In this document: piece by piece, positions 8,543-16,177 of the stretch
How the letters are laid out: every line of letters starts with the position of its first letter
Position numbering within the stretch: the stretch's first letter is position 1
DNA from: CALCMJ01 sp964475415
GTDB taxonomy: Bacteria; Bacteroidota; Bacteroidia; Chitinophagales; Saprospiraceae
Direction: 5' to 3'
DNA length: 28,180 bases
NCBI GenBank assembly: GCA_964475415.1
Contig: CAYYWZ010000052.1
Span: 1-28,180 of the forward strand
Made by a program: the position numbers and the translations under genes
The notes under the pieces: model-generated
Told to the model about the DNA's origin: nothing
The model's database searches: none
Seen by the model: the letters and a program-made list of their open reading frames with translations, nothing else

Positions 8543-8555
8543 CCGCGATACGCGG
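8543..8555. other. GC-rich hairpin inside the pxpC-crotonase intergenic region
   Basis: CCGCG, loop ATA, CGCGG lies within an otherwise AT-rich 270-nt gap. It is flanked by near-repeats of ATAACTC (one on each side) and further out by GATTTTC and AGGAAAATC, which are partly complementary. This gives an imperfect, roughly 70-nt fold. It could be a dispersed palindromic element or a small structured RNA; nothing here shows transcription. Confidence 0.25.
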
Positions 8556-8690
8556 TAGCGGTACTATAACTCAGTCAGGAAAATCTTATATTTTATTGCT
8601 CTTTCAACTCTCATTACGAAGTTCTAATACATAAGTTAAGTTAAAATAAATAAGCAGAAAAATACGATTATCTATATACATAGATATTGT

Positions 8691-8698
8691 TAATTTTG
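8691..8698 (+). promoter_or_regulatory. Candidate Bacteroidota -7 box
   Basis: TAATTTTG fits the Bacteroidota -7 consensus TAnnTTTG and lies 25 nt upstream of the enoyl-CoA hydratase start. I see no TTG at the expected -33 spacing, so this is only half of the usual promoter. Confidence 0.4.
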
Positions 8699-8722
8699 TA
8701 CTCGGATGAAAAATAGACAAAT

Positions 8723-9505
8723 ATGAAAAATTACGAAAGTTTACTACTAGAAGAAACAGATGGTATTATTAAAATTACAATTAATAGACCTAAGGCACTG
8801 AACGCACTGAACCGACAAGTATTTACAGAACTGAAACAAGTATTCGAAGAAGATATAAAACCTGCAGACATAAAAGGTGTCATCATAACAGGATCAGGAG
8901 AGAAAGCCTTTGTTGCAGGAGCAGATATCTCAGAATTTACAAGTGCGGGAGGAGAAGAAATGATGGCTCTCTCTCAGCGAGGTCAGGACATCTTTAAAAG
9001 TATAGAATATTTTGCCAAGCCGGTTATCGCTGTTGTCAATGGCTATGCTCTAGGTGGAGGTTGTGAATTGGCCCTAGCCTGCCATATGAGAATAGCAGAA
9101 ACACAGGCCAAATTTGGTTTTCCAGAAATCAATCTAGGCATCTTGCCCGGCTACGGAGGGACTCAGAGAATTACCCAACTCATCGGCAAAGGCAGAGCTA
9201 TAGAGCTGATGCTTACAGGTAATATGATGGGATCTGAAGAAGCTGGACAATTAGGTGTAGCTAATCATATTACACCATCAGGAGAAGGTGTTGCGCTAGC
9301 AAAAAGTATCATTGAAATAATTGCTAAGAAAGCCCCCCTACCTGTCAAAGAAATTATAGCTGTAGCCAATGCTGCCTATGATGAGACCAAGGATGGATTT
9401 CTGGAAGAAGTAAAAGCTTTCGGAAAGCTAGCAGAAACAGCTGACTTCAAAGAGGGAGCCAATGCATTTTTAGAAAAGAGAAAAGCAGCATTTAAAGGTT
9501 TATAA
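8723..9505 (+). CDS. Enoyl-CoA hydratase/isomerase (crotonase family)
   Basis: A 260-residue cytoplasmic enzyme of the crotonase fold. The oxyanion-hole segments 'AFVAGADISEF' and 'GYALGGGCELALACH' are present, as are both glutamates used by true hydratases: Glu115 in GGGCE and Glu135 in 'FPEINLGILPGYGGTQ', spaced 20 apart as in mitochondrial ECH. The reaction expected is reversible hydration of trans-2-enoyl-CoA to 3-hydroxyacyl-CoA, in fatty-acid oxidation or in butyrate/branched-chain pathways; chain length cannot be read from sequence. The C-terminal 'DFKEGANAFLEKRKAAFKG' is standard. A TAnnTTTG box sits 25 nt upstream, and the split-barrel gene follows after 9 nt, so the two probably form one operon. 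Confidence 0.94.
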   Translation: MKNYESLLLEETDGIIKITINRPKALNALNRQVFTELKQVFEEDIKPADIKGVIITGSGEKAFVAGADISEFTSAGGEEMMALSQRGQDIFKSIEYFAKPVIAVVNGYALGGGCELALACHMRIAETQAKFGFPEINLGILPGYGGTQRITQLIGKGRAIELMLTGNMMGSEEAGQLGVANHITPSGEGVALAKSIIEIIAKKAPLPVKEIIAVANAAYDETKDGFLEEVKAFGKLAETADFKEGANAFLEKRKAAFKGL

Positions 9506-9514
9506 AAATAGGGT

Positions 9515-10060
9515 ATGGCAAAATTCTATGATCATATTGACGATAAGATTCAAACATTTATAGAAAAGCAACCGATCTTTTTTGTTGCAACGGCGAGAGC
9601 AGAAGGTTCTATAAATCTTTCTCCTAAAGGACTAGATACTTTAAGGATATTAGATCAGAATACGGTTGTCTGGCTGAACTTAACGGGAAGCGGAAATGAG
9701 ACAGCTGCACATCTTCTAGAGAATGATAGAATTACAATCATGTTTTGTGCTTTCGAAGGAAAACCACTGATCCTAAGATTGTACGGCACCGCTAAAGTAT
9801 ATCACGAACAAGATGATTTCTACAAAGAACACTTAGATAAATTTCCGCCCTCAAAAGGTGCAAGACAGATCATCTCTGTGAAGGTAGAAAGAGTCCAAAC
9901 ATCTTGTGGATATGCAGTTCCTCTTATGGATCTAAAAGAAGAAAGAGATATTCTTACGAAATGGGCTGATCATAAATCAAAAGAAGGTATTAGAGATTAC
10001 TGGCGAGAGAAAAACACTAAAAGTATAGATGGTTTTGACACAGGTATGGACTTTCAGTAA
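9515..10060 (+). CDS. PNPOx-like FMN-binding split-barrel protein
   Basis: A 181-residue cytoplasmic protein with the pyridoxamine 5'-phosphate oxidase-like split barrel: opening helix 'YDHIDDKIQTFIEKQ', first strand 'IFFVATA', 'GSINLSPKG', 'NTVVWLNLTGSGNETAAHL' and 'RITIMFCAFEGKPLILRLYG', which closely follow the flavin-binding part of the family. The C-terminal tail ('LTKWADHKSKEGIRDYW') is typical of the pyridoxamine-oxidase-like group common beside metabolic genes. The family includes FMN- or F420-dependent reductases and haem-binding proteins. Pyridoxine synthesis is unlikely because the PdxH substrate motifs are not seen. It follows the crotonase gene by 9 nt and is probably co-transcribed. 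Convergent with the amidohydrolase gene, 41 nt away. Confidence 0.88.
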   Translation: MAKFYDHIDDKIQTFIEKQPIFFVATARAEGSINLSPKGLDTLRILDQNTVVWLNLTGSGNETAAHLLENDRITIMFCAFEGKPLILRLYGTAKVYHEQDDFYKEHLDKFPPSKGARQIISVKVERVQTSCGYAVPLMDLKEERDILTKWADHKSKEGIRDYWREKNTKSIDGFDTGMDFQ

Positions 10061-10101
10061 TTACTTTTACATAACAATTAAAATATGAAATAGATAAGGT
10101 T

Positions 10102-11685
10102 TTAATTTTTAATTCCGGGTTGTAATATTTTGTACTCCTCTCCTTCCTTTGAGGCCTTAACCATTTTTCTTACATCAGAAAGCAGTTCATCACAATCATA
10201 TATTATTCCATCCTTGATTGTGTATTTTATACCTCCAGTTCTTATGATCTCATTTTCTTCAGTGAGTTTGATTGCTCCTGTGCCATATAGGACTTTTAAA
10301 TTAGCAAGAGGATTCTCCTCTACGATGACCATATCTGCCAATTTACCTACTTCAACCACACCTATCTGATCTTGCATCCCTAGTGCCTCTGCTCCATTTA
10401 AGGTAGCCGATCTTATTACTTCTAAAGGATGAAATCCAGCTTCTCGTAATAGCTCTAATTCACGAATAAAGGCAAAGCCATATACCTGGAATATAAATCC
10501 AGAGTCAGAACCTGCCGTAACTCTACCTCCTCTGTTCTTATACTCATTGATAAAGGTCATCCATAATTGATAATTCTTTCTCCAATCTACCTCCTCTTCC
10601 GTACCCCAAAAATGCCAGTATGAACCATGTGAAATTTTAGATGGCATAAAGAAACGCCATAAAGAAGGCATTGTATATTCTTCATGCCATTCCAGGCGAC
10701 GCGTTCTGTGTAAATCTCTACTCGCTTCATATATATTAAAAGTAGGATCTATCGTAAAATCCAATTCAAGAAGTTCACCCATAACTTTATTCCAATGTTC
10801 AGAATAAGGTTCTGCAGCCTGAGTCCATAATCTTCCTGCTTCTGCAAATCTATGTTGCTCATTCTGGTAATTATAGTCTACGGGATAATCCTGAACTGTA
10901 CGATCTTCAAAGAGCGCTTCTGGTAAACCATACCAGTGCTCCATTGTGGTTAGACCAGCTCTAGCAGAGTGCAAGACATTCCATCGTGCTACATCCATCT
11001 GGGCATGATGACAGGCTGACCGCAGGTTCAATTTTTTATTCTCATCTAATGCTGCAGCCATAATTTCAGGTGGAGCTCCAAAAAATTTAATTCCATCCGA
11101 TCCTTTTCTTGCATTAGCTTGCACCCAGTTTCTAGCTTCTTGTTCTGAGTTAATTCCATCTTCCTCACCCTGACCGAAGACAGTATAAGCTTTTATACGA
11201 GGAGCTGTAATTGCATTCTGTTGTGATTTTATTTTTTGATCTAGAACCCAATCTAATCCATTAGATGCTGCAGGATCCCGAACGGTGGTAATACCATGTG
11301 CTATCCATAATTTAAAAACGTATTCAGCATCTGCACCCTGATTCTTTCCTCCTATATGTCCATGCATATCCACAAATCCTGGCAATAGATACATGCCTTC
11401 ACAATCTAGTTCTTTCCCTCCATTCTTTAGTTTAGGTCTTTTAGCACTTTCTATCATTACTCCTGGATTACCGACTACCTTTACTTGGGTAATTACATTA
11501 TTTTCTACAACAATATCTATAGGTCCTCTAGGAGGCGCACCGTTCCCATTAATTAAGGTTACACCTCGTATGATAAGTTGCTCATAAGGACCATCTCCAC
11601 GCACTCTTTCAGGCGCAGGTTTTACTTGGGCAGATAAGAGTGAGGATATTAGTAAAAGAAGAAAAAGAGAAAAATGATGTTTCAT
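10102..11685 (-). CDS. Secreted amidohydrolase (imidazolonepropionase-like)
   Basis: A 527-residue metal-dependent hydrolase. I choose the ATG at 11685 over one 39 nt upstream because it gives a clean signal peptide (MKHH, hydrophobic residues 5-16, cleavage near 'LLSAQ'). A beta-sandwich N-terminal part leads to 'GFVDMHGHIGG' with metal ligands His108 and His110, then 'GSDGIKFFGAPP' with a candidate metal-bridging Lys, 'HHAQMDVARW' and 'MEHWYG' supplying further His ligands, and 'AGSDSGF' with Asp394. A closing 'GVVEVGKLADMVIV' completes the composite-domain fold. Family members hydrolyse cyclic amides or peptidic substrates such as Xaa-Pro dipeptides. The signal peptide places it in the periplasm or outside, so it is not a histidine-pathway HutI. 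The exact substrate cannot be told. Apparently monocistronic. Confidence 0.9.
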   Translation of the reverse strand: MKHHFSLFLLLLISSLLSAQVKPAPERVRGDGPYEQLIIRGVTLINGNGAPPRGPIDIVVENNVITQVKVVGNPGVMIESAKRPKLKNGGKELDCEGMYLLPGFVDMHGHIGGKNQGADAEYVFKLWIAHGITTVRDPAASNGLDWVLDQKIKSQQNAITAPRIKAYTVFGQGEEDGINSEQEARNWVQANARKGSDGIKFFGAPPEIMAAALDENKKLNLRSACHHAQMDVARWNVLHSARAGLTTMEHWYGLPEALFEDRTVQDYPVDYNYQNEQHRFAEAGRLWTQAAEPYSEHWNKVMGELLELDFTIDPTFNIYEASRDLHRTRRLEWHEEYTMPSLWRFFMPSKISHGSYWHFWGTEEEVDWRKNYQLWMTFINEYKNRGGRVTAGSDSGFIFQVYGFAFIRELELLREAGFHPLEVIRSATLNGAEALGMQDQIGVVEVGKLADMVIVEENPLANLKVLYGTGAIKLTEENEIIRTGGIKYTIKDGIIYDCDELLSDVRKMVKASKEGEEYKILQPGIKN

Positions 11686-11807
11686 GTATTGAGTTTGATG
11701 TATTAAAATAATAAAATATCCCATAAAACTCGGTATTGTTTAAAAGCAGATTAGTTATAGGGCTAGCTGAGCATCAAGGGAATCAAGGTTCAGATAAAAT
11801 AGCTCAA

Positions 11808-12110
11808 TGTCAGAATTAGGATTTTTAGATTGACAAAATTATTTTTCTACGCAAATACTAAACTTAGCTCTCATCGGAACAATTGTCATTCCGAGTGAGC
11901 GGAGAGAATGGAGAAATCTACAATACTAGGCTCTACTTCAATTTCGACTGGAATGGAGAAATATAGCTTATTTGATGAGCAGAACTTATTGTCAGAATTA
12001 GGATTTTTAAGATGAATGGATTAGTACGATTATTACTCGCTGCAATCGGCAGATGAGGCTGAAGCCTGAGCGAAGGATCCGATTCATCAGAATCGGATGG
12101 GTGGACTGAA
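11808..12110. repeat. Intergenic repeat island 1
   Basis: A 496-nt stretch without genes between the amidohydrolase and the tRNA holds a mosaic of short modules. Module A, TGTCAGAATTAGGATTTTTA, occurs at 11808 and again at 11990 (the second has one extra A before GAT). Module B lies between them: GTCATTCCGA...GAATGGAGAAATC from 11885 and a degenerate AATTTCGAC...GGAATGGAGAAAT copy ending near 11962. Module C (about 12050-12110) includes AGGCT/AGCCT arms and a perfect hairpin ATCCGATTC-ATCA-GAATCGGAT (12077-12098). Modules A and B recur in degenerate form at 19300-19500. Such modules are familiar dispersed repeats in Bacteroidota; none encodes a protein here. Confidence 0.6.
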
Positions 12111-12181
12111 TACTGTTACTCTATTAAAAAAGACTCATACTTTCATGTGTATATCTTTTATACTTGATTTTATTATTCTAG

Positions 12182-12256
12182 TGAGAGTAGAGGGATTCGA
12201 ACCCCCGACCCCTACCCTGTCAAGGTAATGCTCTAAACCAACTGAGCTATACTCTC
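12182..12256 (-). tRNA. tRNA-Val (anticodon GAC)
   Basis: Read on the minus strand, the 75 nt fold into a complete cloverleaf. The acceptor stem GAGAGTA/TACTCTC is perfect; the D-stem is GCTC/GAGC with a GG in the loop; the anticodon stem is TTACC/GGTAG (one T-G pair) with loop TTGACAG, so T33 precedes anticodon GAC (valine, GUC/GUU). A 5-nt variable loop and a T-arm GGGGG-TTCGAAT-CCCTC follow, with discriminator A. CCA is not encoded. The tempting reading as tRNA-Asp comes from the plus strand and is wrong. No integrase or duplicated 3' end was seen nearby. Confidence 0.95.
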
Positions 12257-12393
12257 TCTCTTATGGTGTCAGAAAAGGTGTCAGAATTCCACCAGTCCTC
12301 GATATCAATGCAAAGGAAAACAATTGCTGGCATATTACTATACAAATTGCTAATAATTGTAACTACTTATCCAAGTTTTACTCTGCAGTCTGA

Positions 12394-12744
12394 TTAAGAA
12401 TTTACACCACTTACAAGCAATTTGGTGCCTAAAGGCCCAGATCCGAATATGGTACTAAGGACATCAATTATGCCCAAAAGAATGTATTTCAATGAAAAAC
12501 TACTTCCTTTCTTTTCAAGAATAATTTGCAAGGCTTCAAGATTCTCTATTGTGGCATTTATTGTATGACTTGATTGATTTACGTTTCCATTTCGATAGGC
12601 ATGGCTATCCATGATGTTTGTGACCATCGCCTTAAGCGTACTAATCTCAGCCTCAAGTTTACTTTATGACATTCCCCTGGCATCCATACTGAGCTTTGCA
12701 GTTCTGTTGTAAGTCTTATTTATCCATTTTTGTGTATCATTCAT
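12394..12744 (-). pseudogene. Small membrane-protein gene with an in-frame stop
   Basis: From ATG at 12744 the frame reads MNDTQKWINKTYNRTAKLSM and on to codon 26, meets TAA at codon 27 (12664-12666), then continues open in the same frame for 89 more codons (SKLEAEISTLKAMV... ending LLVSGVNS). A single-base change (for example CAA to TAA) would explain the stop, which argues for a recently broken gene and not two genes. The product would be about 116 residues with a polar, partly coiled-coil-like N-terminal half and one membrane segment near 'YILLGIIDVLSTIFG'. I do not recognise the family. It begins 10 nt after the frameshifted gene upstream and is probably the last gene of the FG-GAP operon. 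The downstream ATG at 12627 could still yield a 77-residue fragment. Confidence 0.6.
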
Positions 12745-12754
12745 AACTAAATAT

Positions 12755-13028
12755 TTAATTTTTGATTAATAATTTGTTACCTAGTAAGTCGAGCCATCCC
12801 TCCATGAAACTGGCTTCAATATCTTCTTTTGATTTGACCCCAAAGAATTGAGAATATTTAAACCAACCTTGTAAGTATGATCCAAAAAAAAGCTATAACA
12901 AAAATAACAGTAGTACTAAAATAACCTAACTTAGAACTAACTATTGCAGTGATAAAAGACACTTCACCTTCTAACAGCGTTCCAACAAAAGTTGCTAATA
13001 GACCACAAGCTTCAAATAATTCAATCAT
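12755..13028 (-). pseudogene. Frameshifted DedA-like membrane gene
   Basis: Starts with ATG overlapping the stop of the FG-GAP gene by one base (TAATG). The first 57 codons read MIELFEACGLLATFVGTLLE then 'GEVSFITAIVSSKLGYFS', like the beginning of DedA/VTT proteins (GxxLEGE...aG.l...Gyl), and end prematurely just after a run of eight T. Dropping one T restores a second open stretch, 'GSYLQGWFKYSQFFGVKSKE...', to a stop at 12755. The repaired product is 90 residues, less than half a full DedA (about 200), so it is both shifted and short. A homopolymer sequencing error is the main alternative for the shift. DedA resemblance is moderate and covers only the first 55 or so residues. Confidence 0.55.
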
Positions 13029-14707
13029 TAATTTATAAGATTTAATTGATTGACTTTAAAGTCCGAAATAGATTTACTTGTTCCATTTGGTAATTTCAAA
13101 TCAACTGCTTTTATAGAAGAATCAGTATCTAATCCAAAAGTCAAAGTAGCAGTTTGGTCACTTACCAATCCTTCTCCTATGACATAGACATCTGACAGAA
13201 TACTTCCATCATTTTTAGTAATAGTAACTTTAGTACCTGCGTATGCTGCTGTCTCAGGCATTCGGAATGCTATAAAGTTAGCATCTCCTCCTTTATTTAT
13301 ATGTGCTTGAGAATTCCCAGAGATATTTGCAAATATAAGATCAGGATATCCATCTTCATTAAAGTCACTTGTTAGTGGTGTGATCGCATAATTTTTATTT
13401 ACAACTTTTGCTTGATCTTCTACGGCGGCAAAAGTGCCATCAGGTCTCTGCAATAAGAACCTCCCAGGCAACTTAAATAATTTGTGTGGTGGAAATGCCA
13501 CATAGTTTTCTGCTACTGCAAGATCTTGTCTACCGTCTAGATTAAAATCTTCAAAGATGGCTCCCCAGGAAAACTCAAAATCTGCAATCTTAGTAGCCTT
13601 TGCTGCGTCGGTAAAATTGAAGCCACCATTGTTTTTGAATAAAATCCAATCACTATTAAATATGTCATCATCTGCTAAATCTCCTTTCGCCATAAACTTC
13701 GGAGCAGAAGTACCTGTATTTGAGAAGAAGAAATCAACATTTCCGTCATTATTATAGTCACCAACTGCAATACCCATAGGGTAGGCATATTGACCAGTTG
13801 TAGGGTTTGATTTTTTTGTAAAAGCTTTTCCCCCTTCGTTTTTATATGTCCTCACTTCTCCTGTATCGTGTGCTACAACAAGATCCAAGAAGCCATCATT
13901 ATCCACGTCAACAAACACAGCACAAAAAGTATTATGCACATATGTCAAACCATATTCCGCTGTCTTATCAGTGAATGTATTATCTCCATTGTTGATCATT
14001 AATAAACTACTACCACCATAATCAAAATCTTTGAATATATTCTGGCCTTCCATTTTGTCTAATTTAATATAAGCACTGACGAACATATCAGCGTCTCCAT
14101 CCTGATCTATATCACCAAAAGTAACTGCTGCAGCTTCAGACTTCTCATTAAGTGGCACATCGATTTTTTTTACCTCAAATCCTTTTCTCGTATTTCTATA
14201 CCAAAGCACCCCATAGTCTCCTGTAAGAATTAAATCGTTATTGCCATCAGCATCAAGATCAAAAGAAACCGCCCCAAATGTTGTAGTATTCGCTGGCTTA
14301 TTCGGAAGAGAAAAAGATGATGATACAAAGCCTCCTTCTTTAAATGCCAATATTACATCCTGCTCTGTGATTCCACCTGCTAAAAAAACTTCATCCACAC
14401 CGTCATTGTCAACATCTATCATAGCTGAACCCATAATAGGGAGTGATTTTTTGCCATCAAAAGTATTTTTCCAATTTAACTTTGCTTTATCAAATACAGG
14501 AATTTCTTCTTCAGGAACAGAATAATCACATCCATGAAAATCTTTACCATAGTCTGCGTCAGGAACCTCAGCCGTCTCACATTTACCATTGAATTTACCC
14601 CATGTTGTTTCTGTGTAAGGGTTTTTAGTATCTTTTTTAAAGAAAAAGAGAATTGCTATTACTGCAATTAAAATAATTGCTAGTAGACCTAAGAGTATTT
14701 TTTTCAT
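13028..14707 (-). CDS. Membrane-anchored FG-GAP/VCBS propeller with ASPIC/UnbV end
   Basis: A 559-residue protein. Residues 3-23 form an uncleaved signal anchor; the rest should face the periplasm or surface. Seven Ca-binding DxDxDG-type loops occur at about residues 98, 150, 199, 267, 317, 387 and 448 (for example DVDNDG, DLDADG, DIDQDG, DFNEDG), the number needed for a seven-bladed beta-propeller of the FG-GAP/VCBS type. The last 75 residues ('AGTKVTI...GLVSDQTATLTFGLDTD...VDLKLPNG') match an ASPIC/UnbV domain. Such proteins are abundant in Bacteroidota and may bind glycans or partner proteins; no catalytic residues are seen. The start overlaps the upstream membrane gene by 4 nt, and the stop overlaps the DedA-like pseudogene by 1 nt, so it lies in the middle of an operon whose distal end has decayed. 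Confidence 0.88.
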   Translation of the reverse strand: MKKILLGLLAIILIAVIAILFFFKKDTKNPYTETTWGKFNGKCETAEVPDADYGKDFHGCDYSVPEEEIPVFDKAKLNWKNTFDGKKSLPIMGSAMIDVDNDGVDEVFLAGGITEQDVILAFKEGGFVSSSFSLPNKPANTTTFGAVSFDLDADGNNDLILTGDYGVLWYRNTRKGFEVKKIDVPLNEKSEAAAVTFGDIDQDGDADMFVSAYIKLDKMEGQNIFKDFDYGGSSLLMINNGDNTFTDKTAEYGLTYVHNTFCAVFVDVDNDGFLDLVVAHDTGEVRTYKNEGGKAFTKKSNPTTGQYAYPMGIAVGDYNNDGNVDFFFSNTGTSAPKFMAKGDLADDDIFNSDWILFKNNGGFNFTDAAKATKIADFEFSWGAIFEDFNLDGRQDLAVAENYVAFPPHKLFKLPGRFLLQRPDGTFAAVEDQAKVVNKNYAITPLTSDFNEDGYPDLIFANISGNSQAHINKGGDANFIAFRMPETAAYAGTKVTITKNDGSILSDVYVIGEGLVSDQTATLTFGLDTDSSIKAVDLKLPNGTSKSISDFKVNQLNLIN

Positions 14708-15348
14708 GTCAATGTAGATTTATTAAGTTGTGATAAGAGTAATCCAAAAAATATAAAATGTGCGACGTTCATCGCTATGGGTGCAATATGATTGCCTAAT
14801 GCTTTACACCAAAATAGTGATGAAATAACTAATATTAATAGAATAATGGGATTAAATATGGCTAACCACTTAGGTAAGCCTAGTTTGTTTTTTAAAATAA
14901 GAATTACATATAGTAATGAAACTGCAGCTACAAGAATCCTTAATACCCATACGAGCACTTGATAATGTTCTTTATAAGACTGGAAATAGAATGCATAGTC
15001 CGATGTACCTATACTTCTTTGCAAGACTTCTGCAGCAAAGTACCGAGAAGATACCCAAACACCACCAATCGTAAATGATAAGACACCACAAACAAACAGC
15101 AACCGAGATAGTAAAGGACTTGTTGTTTTAAGTATATTCTTCAAGCCGTAATATCCAACAAAGTATAGTGGAGCACCGAACACCACAAAATAATGACCTA
15201 CTGAAGCTCTTCCAAGTGGTACTTCTAGCAACATTGAGATCTCTCCGCTTGGGCCCGTTGGTAGATAGTGAAGCAAATATTCTCCAAAACCTACTACGAT
15301 GCTTGCGACAATGCCGATGAGTAATAATAGCCTGTTGCTAAGTTTCAT
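14704..15348 (-). CDS. Seven-helix membrane protein, DUF6796-like
   Basis: A 214-residue integral membrane protein with about seven hydrophobic stretches: residues 6-24, 48-70, 81-103, 128-150, 160-178 and 190-206 are the clearest. Motifs include 'GFGEYLLHYLPTGP' after TM1, 'VGHYFVVFGAPLYFVGYYGL' and a conserved-looking 'GNHIAPIAMNVAHFIFFGLL' near the end. The pattern resembles the uncharacterised DUF6796 group, but I cannot confirm this without a profile search. It overlaps the FG-GAP gene by 4 nt and lies 41 nt after the small membrane gene, so it is co-transcribed with them. No catalytic motif is evident. Confidence 0.75.
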   Translation of the reverse strand: MKLSNRLLLLIGIVASIVVGFGEYLLHYLPTGPSGEISMLLEVPLGRASVGHYFVVFGAPLYFVGYYGLKNILKTTSPLLSRLLFVCGVLSFTIGGVWVSSRYFAAEVLQRSIGTSDYAFYFQSYKEHYQVLVWVLRILVAAVSLLYVILILKNKLGLPKWLAIFNPIILLILVISSLFWCKALGNHIAPIAMNVAHFIFFGLLLSQLNKSTLT

Positions 15349-15389
15349 GTTTTATAATTTATTGTAATTCAAATTATTGCTTTACATAA

Positions 15390-15746
15390 CTACTTTATCT
15401 TGATCTCTGCAACTTTTAAAACTACTAGTGTTATACATATTCCAAAACTTATATAACACATTGGTATTCCTCCAGCTGAACGTGGACATACTACTTTTCC
15501 AGACAACTCAGATACTGTACCACTAAGAGCTAACAAAAATGGGATAGCTAAAAATGCATAGTGCCATAATCCTCCAAAGTAGTTCTGAAATACATGGCTC
15601 ATAAAAGTCAAAAGAAATAATATGAAAACTATATAACATGCAGGTATTTTTAAAATTTTAGGCCAAATATTTTTTGTCTCAAAATCTATTACCAAAAGAC
15701 TAAAAGCACCATAAATTGCAAATAGAAGGAGTAATAATAATTGCAT
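15390..15746 (-). CDS. Small four-helix membrane protein with CPRSAGG motif
   Basis: I use the ATG at 15746 (118 residues) because the eight codons before it run into the end of the IS30 remnant; a TTG at 15770 would keep the frame open but lies inside insertion-sequence DNA. Four membrane segments are seen. A short loop 'GKVVCPRSAGGIPMCYIS' with two cysteines precedes the last one and is the only distinctive feature. I do not recognise the family. It is the first gene of the operon running into the seven-helix and FG-GAP genes. The insertion-sequence remnant ends some 21 nt upstream of the ATG, so its native promoter and possibly its true N terminus may have been lost. Confidence 0.65.
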   Translation of the reverse strand: MQLLLLLLFAIYGAFSLLVIDFETKNIWPKILKIPACYIVFILFLLTFMSHVFQNYFGGLWHYAFLAIPFLLALSGTVSELSGKVVCPRSAGGIPMCYISFGICITLVVLKVAEIKIK

Positions 15747-15766
15747 AAAAAATAATTTGCCTGAAT

Positions 15767-16177
15767 TCAAGCCACAAATGCAACTTTTGTTAATGAATTA
15801 ATTTTCTGTAAGGGAGAAATGTATCCAAGTCTTTTTCTTGGTCTATCGTTCAATAATTTCTCCACACGTTTTATTTCTTTTGTTGTTATGTTTTCAAAGC
15901 TAGATTTTTTAGGAAAATATTGCCTGATTAGTCCATTATAATTCTCATTGGCACCCCTTTGCTAGCTAGCGTAGGGATCTGTAAAATAAAAATCCACACC
16001 TAGTTCTTTACTTACATATTCATGTCCTGCAAATTCTTTTCCGTTATCTGAGGTGATTGATTTACAAAGATGTACTATTGGCTTTAGTGCTCTCACTATT
16101 GCCTTAGCTACATGCTCAGCATTTTTAGTTTTAAGCTTTCTGATTTTATTATCAAGATATAATGTTAGGCAAAGCAA
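15767..16177 (-). mobile_element. IS30-family transposase remnant
   Basis: The C-terminal part of an IS30-type DDE transposase, inactivated. The frame runs 'KSITSDNGKEFAGHEYVSKE' (the second catalytic Asp in DNGKEF), 'FYFTDPYAS', then TAG where the family has Trp (PYASWQRG). It continues in the same frame as 'QRGANENYNGLIRQYFPK' (third catalytic Glu), 'LLNDRPRKRLGYISPLQK' to a TGA. So the amber codon (TGG to TAG) sits within an otherwise readable frame. The N-terminal half, with the HTH and the first catalytic Asp, is missing. The upstream boundary falls in or near the last codons of the neighbouring exonuclease-like gene, and the downstream boundary abuts the small membrane gene. No inverted repeats could be defined. 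Confidence 0.85.

Noticed and set aside
11686..11724. Upstream ATG extending the amidohydrolase by 13 residues
   Set aside because: The extension adds residues before an already complete signal peptide; the ATG at 11685 gives the normal Lys-His-His plus hydrophobic core start.
12182..12256. tRNA-Asp reading from GTC seen on the plus strand
   Set aside because: The cloverleaf only folds on the minus strand, where T33 precedes GAC, so it is tRNA-Val.
12182..13028. Genomic island integrated at the tRNA gene
   Set aside because: No integrase, no duplicated tRNA 3' end, and the broken genes nearby belong to the FG-GAP operon on their other side.
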